Source: Phytohabitans flavus (GTDB taxonomy: Bacteria > Actinomycetota > Actinomycetes > Mycobacteriales > Micromonosporaceae). Taken from it: a stretch of 64,000 bases of DNA. Shown here piece by piece: positions 55,387 to 64,000 of the stretch. The notes under the pieces are model-generated. The model had not been told where the DNA came from. It saw only the letters and a program-made list of their open reading frames with translations, and made no database searches. Positions within the stretch are counted from its first letter, which is position 1. Every line of letters begins with the position of its first letter. A program made the translations under genes and the position numbers. The stretch lies in the NCBI RefSeq assembly GCF_011764545.1, contig NZ_AP022870.1, positions 4,076,001-4,140,000 of the forward strand, written 5' to 3'.

Positions 55387-55952
55387 TAGTGGGTGGCCAC
55401 GTCGGCGAAGCGGGTCAGGCCGGGCTCCGGCTCCACCCGGGCGGCGCGCACGATGAAGCTGACCGTGTGGTACCAGCCGCAGAGGGCGAGCAGGTCGAGC
55501 AGCTGGCCCTCGTCGAAGTACGCACCGAGCTCGCCCCAGAGCCGGTCGTCCACATCGGACTGGTGATGGAGCTGCTCGGCCAGCTCCATCAGCAGGCGGT
55601 CGCGGGGCTCGGGCCAGCAGGGGTCAGCGCTGGAGCCGTGCGCGATCGACCGCATCTGAGCGGCGGTCAGCTGCGCCCGCTCCGACCAGACCGCCATGTG
55701 CAGGCCCCACTGGTACTCGCAGCCGCACAGCGCGCAGGTCCGCCCGATGATGATCTCGCGGGCGCGCAGGTCGACGCTGAGCGCGGTGCTCAGCTCGTAC
55801 CCCATCCACTCGGTCATCGCGTGCGCCATCTGCCGGTTGCGGGCCATCGTGCGGAGCACCCGCAGGGGCGGCAGCCCGGGCGGGATCATGCGCGCGAACA
55901 GGGCCTCGATCTTCGGCGGAAAGGGCTCCTCCACCGGTGCGATCCGCACCAC
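55386..55952 (-). CDS. Carboxymuconolactone decarboxylase/AhpD-like protein
   Basis: About 188 residues with the CMD core AREIIIGRTCALCGCEYQWGLH (CxxC with distal His, about 90-105), FPPKIEALFARMIPPGLPPLRVL before it and LLDLLALCGWYHTVSFIVRAARV after. Possible peroxidase-like redox enzyme. Two adjacent GTG starts, 55952 and 55949; a longer frame to 56021 lacks family similarity. Confidence 0.82.
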   Translation of the reverse strand: MVRIAPVEEPFPPKIEALFARMIPPGLPPLRVLRTMARNRQMAHAMTEWMGYELSTALSVDLRAREIIIGRTCALCGCEYQWGLHMAVWSERAQLTAAQMRSIAHGSSADPCWPEPRDRLLMELAEQLHHQSDVDDRLWGELGAYFDEGQLLDLLALCGWYHTVSFIVRAARVEPEPGLTRFADVATH

Positions 55953-56047
55953 CCGCCATCGCCTCCAGACAGCGCCGCACCGCGTCAAACACATCCATCT
56001 ACGACGATATACCCCCAGCATCCCCCGGGCCCCTAGAGTTAGCCCCT

Positions 56048-56443
56048 ATGGCGAGCTGGGAGGACGTGCGGCGGCTGGCGCTGGAGCTGCCGGAGACCGA
56101 CGAGGCGGAGTCCCGCGAGGGGCACCTGGCCTGGCGGGTGAAGGAGAAGGGCTTCGTCTGGGAGCGGCCGCTGCGCAAGGGTGACCTGGCCGCGCTCGGC
56201 GACACGGCGCCGGACGGGCCGATCTTGTGCGCCCGGGTGCCCGACGAGGGTGCCAAGCAGGCGCTGATCGCGGACGACCCGGCGGTGTACTTCACGACCC
56301 CGCACTTCAACGGCTACCCGGCCGTGCTCGTCCAGCTCGACCGCATCGACGCGGCCGAGCTGTCGGAGCTGGTGGTCGAGGCCTGGCTGGCCCGGGCACC
56401 CAAGCGCCTGGCCAAGGAGTATCAGGCGGACTCCGGCACGTAG
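56048..56443 (+). CDS. MmcQ/YjbR family protein
   Basis: A 131-residue protein of the MmcQ/YjbR DNA-binding-like fold: WEDVRRLALELPETDEAESREGHLAWRVKEKGFVWERPL, DDPAVYFTTPHFNGYPAVLVQLDRI, LSELVVEAWLARAPKRLA. Role unknown. Its 3' end overlaps the convergent SRPBCC gene by 22 bases. Confidence 0.9.
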   Translation: MASWEDVRRLALELPETDEAESREGHLAWRVKEKGFVWERPLRKGDLAALGDTAPDGPILCARVPDEGAKQALIADDPAVYFTTPHFNGYPAVLVQLDRIDAAELSELVVEAWLARAPKRLAKEYQADSGT

Positions 56444-57060
56444 AACTTCGTCACGGCCTCGACCGCCAGCGCCACGAGCTCCGGGTCGGCGCCGGTGGCG
56501 AGGTGGGCCTCACCCCACTTGGCGGCGCTGCGCCGGCTGAACTCACGGGCCTGCGGTGACGACTCGAAGTCGGTCTTGTCGTCGAGCCCGTGGCGGTGCA
56601 GATGCAGCGCGAGGCCGATGAGGGCGAGGTCCCAGCCGACGCCGGTGGCGCCCGGTCCGTACGTCGCCAGGAAGTCCTCGCCGACGACCGCCGTGTGGAT
56701 CAGCTCGAAATCGGTACAGCGACTTGCCGCGGGCGACAGCCGCACCTCGACCTCGCTGGTACCGCGCTTGGTCTCCGCGCCGTAGAGCCACGACACCCGG
56801 AGCATGCGCGGCGGCTGGCACTGCATGATCTCGCCGCCCGCGTTGCCCTCCAGCTGGTAGGTACCGCCGAGCCGCAGGTCACCGCTGAGCGGCAGGAACC
56901 AGCGGCTGAGCCGCTCCGGGTCGGTGATGGCGTCCCAGACGTCCTCGATGTCCGCGTCGTACCGCCGGCGCAGCACCACGGTGTCGCCCTCGCCGGCCGG
57001 CAGGACTCGCTTGCCCACTTCGCGGCGTGCGATAGAGAGCTCGTCGAGCAGGTCAGCCAC
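56422..57060 (-). CDS. SRPBCC (AHSA1-like) protein
   Basis: A 212-residue START-like protein: VVLRRRYDADIEDVWDAITDPERLSRWFLPLSGDLRLGGTYQLEGNAGGEI is the AHSA1 signature. It probably binds a small hydrophobic ligand. Located 34 bp after the glyoxalase gene on the same strand; likely an operon. Confidence 0.9.
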   Translation of the reverse strand: MADLLDELSIARREVGKRVLPAGEGDTVVLRRRYDADIEDVWDAITDPERLSRWFLPLSGDLRLGGTYQLEGNAGGEIMQCQPPRMLRVSWLYGAETKRGTSEVEVRLSPAASRCTDFELIHTAVVGEDFLATYGPGATGVGWDLALIGLALHLHRHGLDDKTDFESSPQAREFSRRSAAKWGEAHLATGADPELVALAVEAVTKFYVPESA

Positions 57061-57094
57061 GTTTCGTCCTTCCCGAGGCGGCCCGCCAGACGCC

Positions 57095-57466
57095 TCAAGA
57101 CAGTTGCAACACCGAAAGCACGTTTCCGGCAGGGTCGGTGAACCACCCGATCGGCGGCCCCTCGGCCCGCATGATGCCCTTTTCGTCCTGCGGGAAACCG
57201 TCGTACCGCAGCATCGACACGCCCCGCGCCACCAGCTCGTCCACCGCCTTGTCGATGTCCTCGACCGGGAAGTTGAGGATCGTGAACGTGGCCGGGGTGT
57301 GGCTCTCCTTCGGGTACACCAAGATCTCGCCGCCGCCCTCGATGTGCAGCGTGAGCATGCCGTGGTCCTCGGTGACCTTCAGGCCCAGCGTGTCCGCGTA
57401 GAACGCCTTCGCGGCCGGGATGTCGTCGACCGAGAAACCGCTGAACGCTTTGGTACTTCCGAACAT
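57095..57466 (-). CDS. Glyoxalase/bleomycin-resistance-type protein
   Basis: A 123-residue VOC-fold protein: STKAFSGFSVDDIPAAKAFYADTLGLKV, FTILNFPVEDIDKAVDELVARGV, GWFTDPAGNVLSVLQ. Possible metal-dependent or binding protein; substrate unknown. First gene of the pair with the SRPBCC gene. Confidence 0.9.
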   Translation of the reverse strand: MFGSTKAFSGFSVDDIPAAKAFYADTLGLKVTEDHGMLTLHIEGGGEILVYPKESHTPATFTILNFPVEDIDKAVDELVARGVSMLRYDGFPQDEKGIMRAEGPPIGWFTDPAGNVLSVLQLS

Positions 57467-57754
57467 GATCTGTCCTTTCTATCGGTTGTGCGTATCTTCC
57501 CACTGATATGGGACAGCACGATAAGTGCCTTCCACGAGTAGGACCGCCGGAACGACGCGAAGTCATCGCCCCGCGCCGAGAAAGTCGCCAAAATCCGACA
57601 CTCATTCATTGATCTTTCTATTTGCATCCATTGTGGGTAGTCTCGCCGGTGCCGGCGGGGCGGAGGCCGCGCCGGACCCGTTTCGGGCGCTGCCCGCGCG
57701 TCGCGGGACCGCGGCTTCGCGAGCGGCGCCAGGAGACTCAGATGGGGGAGATCC

Positions 57755-59692
57755 ATGCGTCGAACCATCGCGATGGTTGCTGCCTGCCTACTGGCGGCGG
57801 TCACGATCGCACCGGGCGGTGCGTCCGCGCGGGCGAAGCCGGACGTGGACACCGAGAAGGCACTCTCGAACGGGCTCCAGGTCGCGCCCAAGTCCACGGC
57901 GAAGAGCAAGACGGCCAACGCCAAGCCGGCGGGGGCCAACCCGTACCTCGCGCTGCTGCCCGACCCGGCGGCGGCTGACCTCTCCGGCTGGGACAAGTAC
58001 CTGGCCGCGAAGGGCAAGGAGCGGGCTAACGCGCTCAAGGCTCAGAAGAAGGCACCTGCCGTCTCGCCGATCCTGGTCGACGAGGACGAGCCGGTCGGCG
58101 TGCGCGGCTCCAACGACACCCCGGCCACCGCGCAGCGGGTCCCCGGCTTCGGCACGAACTCCGGCCAGAACCCCAAGGCCCGTGTGCTCGGCACCCTCTC
58201 GCCGGAGCGGGTGACCTCGCAAAACGTCCCGCCGAACACCGAGGACGACGGGTCGATCACGCTCGCCCGCGACACCGGCATCGGTACGACCGTCGACGGC
58301 ATCCGCACCACGGGCGTCGTCGGTGACGGCCCGCACGGCAGCGCCGGCTCCGGGTCGGGCGACTTCGACGTGTACAAGCTGAACGGGCAGGCCGGCGAGA
58401 GCCTCACGGTCGACATCGACACGGCCGCCGGCGGCACGCTCGACTCGATCCTGCTGCTGTTCAACGAGGACGGCGAGGTCCTCGCCACCGCGGACGACGA
58501 CGGTGAGACGCTCGACAGCCTGCTGAGCTTCCAGTTCCGCGAGTCGGGCACCTACTTCGTGTTCGTGACCGGCTTCCTGACCCTGCCGAACGACCCGTTC
58601 GACTCGGGCAGCGGCACCGGCGCGGACACCGAGGGCCCGTACGGCGTGACCATCTCGGCGGGCGTGGCGGACACCGACTTCTTCGCGGTGCGGCTGCGCA
58701 AGGGCGACGTGCTCGGCGCGTCCGTGAGCGGCGCCGCCGCGCTGGTGTCGGTGTACGACACGGTGCCGCGCGAGGTGCACGGCTCCACCCAGGACGCCTC
58801 GTCCATCTACCCGGCCAGCACCCCGCTGCCCGGCGGCGGCAACGCGGTCACCGAGTACGTGGCCGAGAAGGCCGGCTGGCACTACGTGGCGGTCAGCTCC
58901 GGCGGCGGCGACTACGACATCACGGTCGAGGCGTACCGGCCGACGCTGGAGAGCGAGGCGCCGCCGGTGCAGACGCTCTTCCTGGACTTCGACGGCGCGC
59001 GGCTCAACACCGCCATCTTCGGCGGGCCGGGCGTGCGGACGCTGAGCCCGTTCAGCGCGTTCCTCGGCCGGTGGGGTCTGACCCGCGCGGACGAGGACGC
59101 GGTGATCGACGCCGTGCTCGCCACCGTCGAGGAGAACCTCAAGTCCGACCTCGTCGCCAGCGGCCTCAACGGGCGCTTCCGCATCCAGATCAAGAACAGC
59201 CGCGACCACCGGGACACGTTCGGCCAGACGAACGTGAGCCGCATCGTCGTCGGCGGCACGATCGACGAGTCCGGCATCCCGACGATCGGCATCGCGCAGA
59301 CCATCGACCCGGGCAACTTCGAGACCGAAGAGACCGCGCTGGTACTGCTGGACGTGCTCAGCGACCCGGCCGGTGACGACGCGTCGCTGAACACGTACAT
59401 CACGCCGGAGAGCGACAAGGTGGCCTTCGTCGGGCGCGCGCTCGGCAACGTGGTCGCGCACGAGGCCGGCCACTTCTTCGGCGACTGGCACGTCGACCAG
59501 TTCAACGACATCCCGAACCTGATGGACCAGGGCGGCAACTTCCCGGTCATGTTCGCGGTGGGTCCGGACAACATCGGCGGTACCGACGACGACATCGACG
59601 TCGACTTCGGCGAGGACATCTTCAACCCCGGTGAGGGCTTCACCGGTACCGAGGACACGCTCAGCCGGATCGTCTTCGGCGTGACCAGCTAG
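57755..59692 (+). CDS. Secreted PPC-domain zinc peptidase (HExxHxxGxxH)
   Basis: A 645-residue exported protein. Signal peptide (MRRTIAMVAACLLAAVTIAPGGASA), a low-complexity Lys/Ala segment, a pre-peptidase C-terminal (PPC) beta-sandwich (about 195-310: DFDVYKLNGQAGESLTVDIDT, ATADDDGETLDSLLSF), a second beta domain and a C-terminal catalytic domain with NVVAHEAGHFFGDWHVDQF (HExxHxxGxxH, about 566-580) and NLMDQGG as a Met-turn. Acid-rich ending (DDDIDVDFGEDIF) suggests calcium binding. Function as a secreted metallopeptidase is inferred. Upstream 288 bp hold no gene. Confidence 0.88.
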   Translation: MRRTIAMVAACLLAAVTIAPGGASARAKPDVDTEKALSNGLQVAPKSTAKSKTANAKPAGANPYLALLPDPAAADLSGWDKYLAAKGKERANALKAQKKAPAVSPILVDEDEPVGVRGSNDTPATAQRVPGFGTNSGQNPKARVLGTLSPERVTSQNVPPNTEDDGSITLARDTGIGTTVDGIRTTGVVGDGPHGSAGSGSGDFDVYKLNGQAGESLTVDIDTAAGGTLDSILLLFNEDGEVLATADDDGETLDSLLSFQFRESGTYFVFVTGFLTLPNDPFDSGSGTGADTEGPYGVTISAGVADTDFFAVRLRKGDVLGASVSGAAALVSVYDTVPREVHGSTQDASSIYPASTPLPGGGNAVTEYVAEKAGWHYVAVSSGGGDYDITVEAYRPTLESEAPPVQTLFLDFDGARLNTAIFGGPGVRTLSPFSAFLGRWGLTRADEDAVIDAVLATVEENLKSDLVASGLNGRFRIQIKNSRDHRDTFGQTNVSRIVVGGTIDESGIPTIGIAQTIDPGNFETEETALVLLDVLSDPAGDDASLNTYITPESDKVAFVGRALGNVVAHEAGHFFGDWHVDQFNDIPNLMDQGGNFPVMFAVGPDNIGGTDDDIDVDFGEDIFNPGEGFTGTEDTLSRIVFGVTS

Positions 59693-59719
59693 GCAGAAAT
59701 TCGCCGGTACGCTGGCACC

Positions 59720-62461
59720 GTGCGGGCCATCCGTGGCGGTGCCAGCCCGGTGATGATCGGGCGCGAACGCGAGCTGCGCCGCTTGGTGCAGCTCGCGTCG
59801 GCGCGCGTGCCCGCGGTCGCGGTCGTCGCCGGCGAGCCCGGCATCGGCAAGACCCGCCTCGTGCAGGAGCTGCTCGACGCGCTGCCGCCGGAGACCGTGG
59901 TCCTGGTCGGGCAGGCCGAGCCCGGCTCGCTCTCCCGGCCGTACGAGGTGCTGCTCGACGCGATCGACGGCCGGTCCGAAGTGGACGACGAGCACCTCGC
60001 CGCGCTCGGCGACCCCAAGCGCAGCCCGGTGGAACGGCTGCACACCGGCCTCGCGATCCTCGCCGACCTGGTCGGCGACTCCCCCGCCGTCATCGTCTTC
60101 GAGGACCTGCACTGGGCCGACTCGGAGAGCGCCGCCCTCTTCGAGCGGATCGCCGACCAGCGCGGGCCGAGGCTGCTCCTGGGCACGTACCGGCCGGACG
60201 AGGTGACCCGCCGCCAGCCGGTGGCCGGCCTGCTGGCCCGCCTGGAGCGGCGGCACACCGTCACGCACGTACGGCTCGACCGGCTCAGCCCGTCCCAGAC
60301 CGCGGCGCTGCTCGCGGCCGCGACCGGCGGGCCGGTGCCGATGCGGGCGGCGACCGCGCTGCACCACCGCACCGGCGGCAACCCGTTCTTCCTGGAAGAG
60401 CTGCTGCGCAGCATGCCCGGCTACCAGGTCGACGACATCGTCGACCAGCCGCTGCCGTGGAGCCTCGCCGACCTGCTGCGCCGCCAGACCGACGACCTCG
60501 ACCCGGTCAGCCACCGCATCGTGGAGGCGGCCGCGGTGCTCGGCCACCGCATCCCGTTCGACCTGCTCGCCGGCGTCACCGGCGCCACCGAGGACGAGCT
60601 GATCCGGGTGCTGCGCGACCTCGTCACCCGGGGCGTGCTCGTGGAGTCCGGCGAGGACGAGTTCGCGTTCCGGCACGCGCTCTTCCGCGAGGCGATCGCC
60701 GACCAGATGCTCGGCCGCCAGCGCCGGCGGCTGCACGAGGCCGCGCTCGACGTGCTCCTGCGCAGCGGCTCGTCCGACCCCGCCATGATCGCCCACCACG
60801 CGCGCGGCGCCGGGCGCTACGACGACATGGTGGCCGCGGCCCGCCGGGGCGCCGCGCTGTACCTGTCGATCGGCTCGGCCTACCAGGCCCTCCAGCTCGC
60901 CGAGATGGGCCTGGAGGAGATGCCCGAGGACCCGGAGCTGCTCTCCGCCGCCGGACGCGCCGCCTGGCTGGCCGGCCTGCTCGACGACGCCGTGCGGTAC
61001 GGGCGGCGCTGGCGCGACGTCGCCACCTCGACGACGGACCGCGCCGAGTCGCTCTACCTGCTGGTCCGCCTCGCCTGGGAGTCCCGCGAGTGGGACGAGA
61101 TGGGCGACCTGACCCGCGAGATCGAGCGGCTGATCGAGGAGCTGCCACCCGGCAGCGACCAGGCCCGCGCGATGACCGCCGTGGCCCAGTCCTCGATGCT
61201 TCGCGACGACCTGCCGGCCACGCTGTACTGGACCGACCGGGCGATGGCGCTCGCTGAGGAGTTCGAGCTGCCGCAGGTGCGCCTCGCCGCGCTGGTCGAA
61301 AAGGGTTCGGCGCTGGCCGAGGTGCCGGCCCGCGCGGCCGAGGGGCGGGCGATCCTGTCCGGCCTCGTCGACGAGGCGGAGAAGGCCGGCGAGTGGGTGC
61401 TCGCCGCCCGCGCGCTGAGCAACCTCGTGCAGGGTGAGCCGACCGGCTCGCCGACGGAGTTCGCCGAGGTGCTGGAGCGGATGCGCACCGACGCCGAGCG
61501 GGCGGGCTTCGAGTCGCTCGCCGTCGCCGGGTACTTCCAGGGCCGCGCCCGCCTCGCGATGCGCGCCGGCGACCTCAAGGCCGGCATCGAGGCGCTCGAA
61601 GAGGGGCGCGAGCAGGACCGCGGCTTCCTGCGCCGGGGGCGGTGGGCCGACTACCACGGCGTCTTCCTCGCCGGGCTGTACCTGGAGGCCGGCGAGCTCG
61701 GCAATGTCGAGCGCGTGATCGCCGAGCTGGCCACCGTGCCCGGCCTGCCGCGGACCTCGATGCTCGGTCTGATGTTCCACCTCGCCTGCCGCCGCCGTGA
61801 TCCGGCCGCCGCCGAGTCCTCTTTGGACGCGCTGCTGACCGTGATGGCCACGCAGAGCTGGCGCAGCGGCGCGCAGGCGCACGACCTCGTCTCCGCCGCG
61901 CTGGAGCTGGGGCTGCCGCTGGAGCGCCTCGACGAGATGGCGGCCGAGCTGCTCGACAGCGCCGGTTGGGACGCCTACCGCACGCTCGTCAGCGCGCAGA
62001 TCGCCGAGGCGCGGGGGCGGCACGCCGAGGCACTGCCCGGCTATCTGTCCATCGTGGACGTCGAGGTCCTGCCGCCGCCCACCCGCGGCACGGCACGGCT
62101 CGGCGCGGCCCGGTGCCTGCTCGCCGCCGACCGCCGCGAGGAGGCCGCCGCACAGGTCGACGCGGCGGCGGGGCTGCTGGCCCGGTGGGGCGGCTGGCGG
62201 GTCGCCCAGCTGGAGCAGGCGCGGGCCATGCTCGGCCTCGCCCCGGCCGACGCGGCGCCCGCGGTGACCGGGCCGTCCGCGCTGACCCCTCGGGAGCGGG
62301 AGGTGGCGCTGCTGATCAGCGACGGGCTGACCAACACCGAGCTGGCCCGCCGGCTGTACATCTCACCGAAGACCGCCGCCGTGCACGTCTCCAACATCCT
62401 CCGGAAGCTTGGCGTGTCGTCCCGGACGGAGGTGGCCGACGTCGTCGCCCGCTCCGGATAG
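59720..62461 (+). CDS. LAL-type LuxR regulator with AAA/TPR-like domains
   Basis: A 913-residue regulator: ATPase module with Walker A GEPGIGKTRLVQ (about 40) and Walker B VIVFEDLHWADSES; a long alpha-helical TPR-like middle; and a C-terminal LuxR helix-turn-helix (LTPREREVALLISDGLTNTELARRLYISPKTAAVHVSNILRKLGV). LALs typically switch on secondary-metabolism or catabolic genes upon binding ATP and an effector. Start is GTG 59720, or ATG 59753 where homology begins. Could control the adjacent secreted peptidase. Its 3' end overlaps the YibE/F gene by 99 bases. Confidence 0.9.
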   Translation: MRAIRGGASPVMIGRERELRRLVQLASARVPAVAVVAGEPGIGKTRLVQELLDALPPETVVLVGQAEPGSLSRPYEVLLDAIDGRSEVDDEHLAALGDPKRSPVERLHTGLAILADLVGDSPAVIVFEDLHWADSESAALFERIADQRGPRLLLGTYRPDEVTRRQPVAGLLARLERRHTVTHVRLDRLSPSQTAALLAAATGGPVPMRAATALHHRTGGNPFFLEELLRSMPGYQVDDIVDQPLPWSLADLLRRQTDDLDPVSHRIVEAAAVLGHRIPFDLLAGVTGATEDELIRVLRDLVTRGVLVESGEDEFAFRHALFREAIADQMLGRQRRRLHEAALDVLLRSGSSDPAMIAHHARGAGRYDDMVAAARRGAALYLSIGSAYQALQLAEMGLEEMPEDPELLSAAGRAAWLAGLLDDAVRYGRRWRDVATSTTDRAESLYLLVRLAWESREWDEMGDLTREIERLIEELPPGSDQARAMTAVAQSSMLRDDLPATLYWTDRAMALAEEFELPQVRLAALVEKGSALAEVPARAAEGRAILSGLVDEAEKAGEWVLAARALSNLVQGEPTGSPTEFAEVLERMRTDAERAGFESLAVAGYFQGRARLAMRAGDLKAGIEALEEGREQDRGFLRRGRWADYHGVFLAGLYLEAGELGNVERVIAELATVPGLPRTSMLGLMFHLACRRRDPAAAESSLDALLTVMATQSWRSGAQAHDLVSAALELGLPLERLDEMAAELLDSAGWDAYRTLVSAQIAEARGRHAEALPGYLSIVDVEVLPPPTRGTARLGAARCLLAADRREEAAAQVDAAAGLLARWGGWRVAQLEQARAMLGLAPADAAPAVTGPSALTPREREVALLISDGLTNTELARRLYISPKTAAVHVSNILRKLGVSSRTEVADVVARSG

Positions 62462-63733
62462 CCAGTCGTCGCTGCTGACGGCCATCGGCTTTCTCCGCTG
62501 ACGCGGCTGGCGCGGCTCGGCCGGCACCTTCGCCCTGGGCTGGCGGGTCGCCGCGAACGCCGCCAGCGCCGTCGTGATCGGTACCGCGGCGATCAGCCCC
62601 ATCGTGCCGACCACGCTGCGGACGATCTCCTGGGCGAGCATCTGCGAGGTGAGCGCTTCGCTCAGCCGGGCGTTGCCGGCCGCGAGCAGGATCAGCAGCG
62701 GCAGCGAGGCGCCCGCGTACGCCAGCACGAGCGTGTTGATCACGGAGGTGATGTGTGCCCGGCCGACCCGCGCCGCCGCCCGGTACAGCCCGGTCGCGGA
62801 GAGCGTCGGATTGGCGTGGGCGAGCTCGCTGACCGTCACCGCCTGGGTGACCGCCACGTCGTCGAGGACGCCCAGCGAGCCGATCAGGATGCCGGCCAGC
62901 AGCAGGCCCTGCATGTTGACGTCGGCGAAGACCACGCTCAGGTAGTTGGTTTCCTCGGTGCCCACGCCGGTCAGGTGCAGCGCGGCGGTGGCGCCGGCGG
63001 CGAGCAGGCCGGTCAGCGTGAGGCTGGCGAGCGTGCCGAGTACCGCCACGGTCGTCGGCACCGTGAAGCCGTGCGTCAGGTAGAGCACCGACAGCATGAT
63101 CGCGGCCGAGCCGACGACCGCGACGAGCAGTGGCGAGCGCCCGTCCAGGATCGCCGGCACGATGAAGAAGAGCAGCACCCCGAACGTGATCGCGAGGCCG
63201 CCCAGCGCCGCCAGCCCGCGTAGCCGGCCGAACGCCACGACCGCGAGCGCGAACGCGGCGACCAGCACCCACAGTCCCGTACCCCGCTGGTGGTCCAGGA
63301 TCTGGTAGTCGACGCCGCTGGCCGTGCCCTCGGTGTGGATCAGCGTGATGTGGTCGCCCTCGGCGACCTCCGGCGAGCCCGGGCCGCGCGGCTTGTCGGT
63401 CTCGATCTGCTGGCCCTCGTCCGGTCCGGAGGTGAGCTTGATCGTGACCGTCCCGCACTCCCGCGGGCCGCCGCCCGGCACGACCGACGGGTCGCCGGGC
63501 AGCTCCGGGCAGGGCGTGAGCGCGACCGCCACCACGTCGCCGGTGACCGTCGCCTCGTCCGGGGGCTGGTCGCCGCCGACGTCGCCACGCGGCCACAGCA
63601 GCGCCATCGCCGCGATCGTCGCCACCGCGGCGCAGGCCAGCACGATCAGCGCGACGCGCCCGGCCCGCTGCCGGTACGGCCGGTCACCGCCGTGGCCGTG
63701 TGCGTGACCGTGGCCCGATCCGAGGTCAGCCAT
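62363..63733 (-). CDS. YibE/F-like membrane protein
   Basis: A 456-residue polytopic protein: His-rich N-terminus (GHGHAHGHGGD), one helix, an extracellular OB-like part with GDHITLIH, then about seven helices (LWVLVAAFALAVVAF; ITFGVLLFFIVPAIL) and conserved LGVLDDVAVTQAVTVSELA and VGRAHITSVINTLVLAYAG. Function of YibE/F is not known. The last about 33 residues are antisense to the LuxR DNA-binding domain; a shorter native end, lost by a frameshift, is possible. Confidence 0.85.
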   Translation of the reverse strand: MADLGSGHGHAHGHGGDRPYRQRAGRVALIVLACAAVATIAAMALLWPRGDVGGDQPPDEATVTGDVVAVALTPCPELPGDPSVVPGGGPRECGTVTIKLTSGPDEGQQIETDKPRGPGSPEVAEGDHITLIHTEGTASGVDYQILDHQRGTGLWVLVAAFALAVVAFGRLRGLAALGGLAITFGVLLFFIVPAILDGRSPLLVAVVGSAAIMLSVLYLTHGFTVPTTVAVLGTLASLTLTGLLAAGATAALHLTGVGTEETNYLSVVFADVNMQGLLLAGILIGSLGVLDDVAVTQAVTVSELAHANPTLSATGLYRAAARVGRAHITSVINTLVLAYAGASLPLLILLAAGNARLSEALTSQMLAQEIVRSVVGTMGLIAAVPITTALAAFAATRQPRAKVPAEPRQPRQRRKPMAVSSDDWLSGAGDDVGHLRPGRHAKLPEDVGDVHGGGLR

Positions 63734-63837
63734 CGCGCCAAACTACCGCGCCGCGCTCGGCCCGCTCGCGGTGGTCGACACGCTTCATCGATCCTTGTCG
63801 CCCCGAGCCGGCCGCGCGTCGCGTACCATCGGCCGGC

Positions 63838-64000
63838 GTGACCCAGCCACCGAGTCAGTTCGCCGAAGAGGCGCCCACCGTGCAGTTCGCCCGGTTCGGC
63901 GATCCGGCCGCGCCCGGCGGGCCCGCGGGTCCCGGCGGCTTCGGCCCGACCGTGCCGGACGCGCCCGAGCCGGCGCCGCGCCGGGGCCGCAAGCGGATCT
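63838..64000 (+). CDS. Unknown protein (5' part), Pro/Gly/Ala-rich N-terminus
   Basis: A GTG at 63838 opens a frame running off the right edge: TQPPSQFAEEAPTVQFARFG, then Pro/Gly/Ala-rich sequence ending in the basic stretch RRGRKRI. Such a flexible front followed by basic residues commonly leads into a membrane segment. No family can be named. Confidence 0.6.
   Translation, partial: MTQPPSQFAEEAPTVQFARFGDPAAPGGPAGPGGFGPTVPDAPEPAPRRGRKRI

Noticed and set aside
57788..62023. 1,411-codon minus-strand open frame
   Set aside because: It lies antisense to the PPC peptidase and LuxR genes; its composition (Arg, Gly, Ala, Val-rich, no domain) is that of a GC-rich shadow frame.

Overview
The window is very GC-rich (typical actinomycete bias, GTG/TTG starts, dense ATGA/GTGA overlaps) and carries marker families of filamentous actinobacteria: an SsgA-type sporulation/division protein, an LtrA homologue, an F420-type (LLM) oxidoreductase, NarL-type two-component genes, CBM2-tagged secreted enzymes and a Csp-type copper protein. 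The best guess is a Micromonosporaceae-type soil actinomycete; this is inferred from gene content and style, and the genus cannot be fixed from the sequence alone.

Layout. 1-2722: 3' part of a YfhO-like polytopic membrane protein (minus). 2780-4191: Ser/Thr kinase. 4263-7019: larE divergent from larBC, the nickel-pincer cofactor cassette. 7134-9924: divergent pair of secreted CBM2 proteins, a zinc peptidase and a PQQ-type sugar dehydrogenase. 9979-10977: aldo-keto reductase. 11030-12610: gene-free repeat island. 12611-17781: an L-fucose-type oxidative sugar operon with its FadR/GntR regulator. 17848-25184: GNAT, LtrA, small proteins, Csp copper protein, Lrp regulator, asd, DrrAB-type ABC exporter. 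25264-31708: D-Ala-D-Ala carboxypeptidase with a giant tail, SsgA-like protein, radical SAM plus ThuA pair, M28 peptidase. 31758-41467: MacB/FtsX-type exporter, LLM oxidoreductase, two-component system, methyltransferases, DUF1203, PPOX fusion, zinc-finger membrane protein. 41483-45672: repeat island invaded by an IS4-family element that was itself invaded by an IS256-family element. 45815-51563: chitinase divergent from a sugar ABC transporter operon. 51689-53849: orphan permease, GntR regulator, cupin. 53866-54621: third large repeat island. 54700-64000: small proteins, SRPBCC/glyoxalase genes, a secreted PPC zinc peptidase, a LAL-type LuxR regulator, YibE/F, and the start of a last gene.

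Two things stand out. First, the gene-free islands are not random: they are bounded by related inverted ends (families A and B, sharing a CCGCGGGAGCA-n2-GGTCCG core) and filled with interchangeable palindromic modules (families C, E and F), with no protein-coding capacity. One module contains a 137-bp MITE and a second copy shows the empty site; another island is hit by nested insertion sequences. Second, at least fifteen sites in twelve otherwise conserved genes show a one-base loss, each in a G or C homopolymer, always in the same direction. This is best read as systematic sequencing undercall, so these genes are annotated as whole genes spanning the frameshift rather than as pseudogenes.
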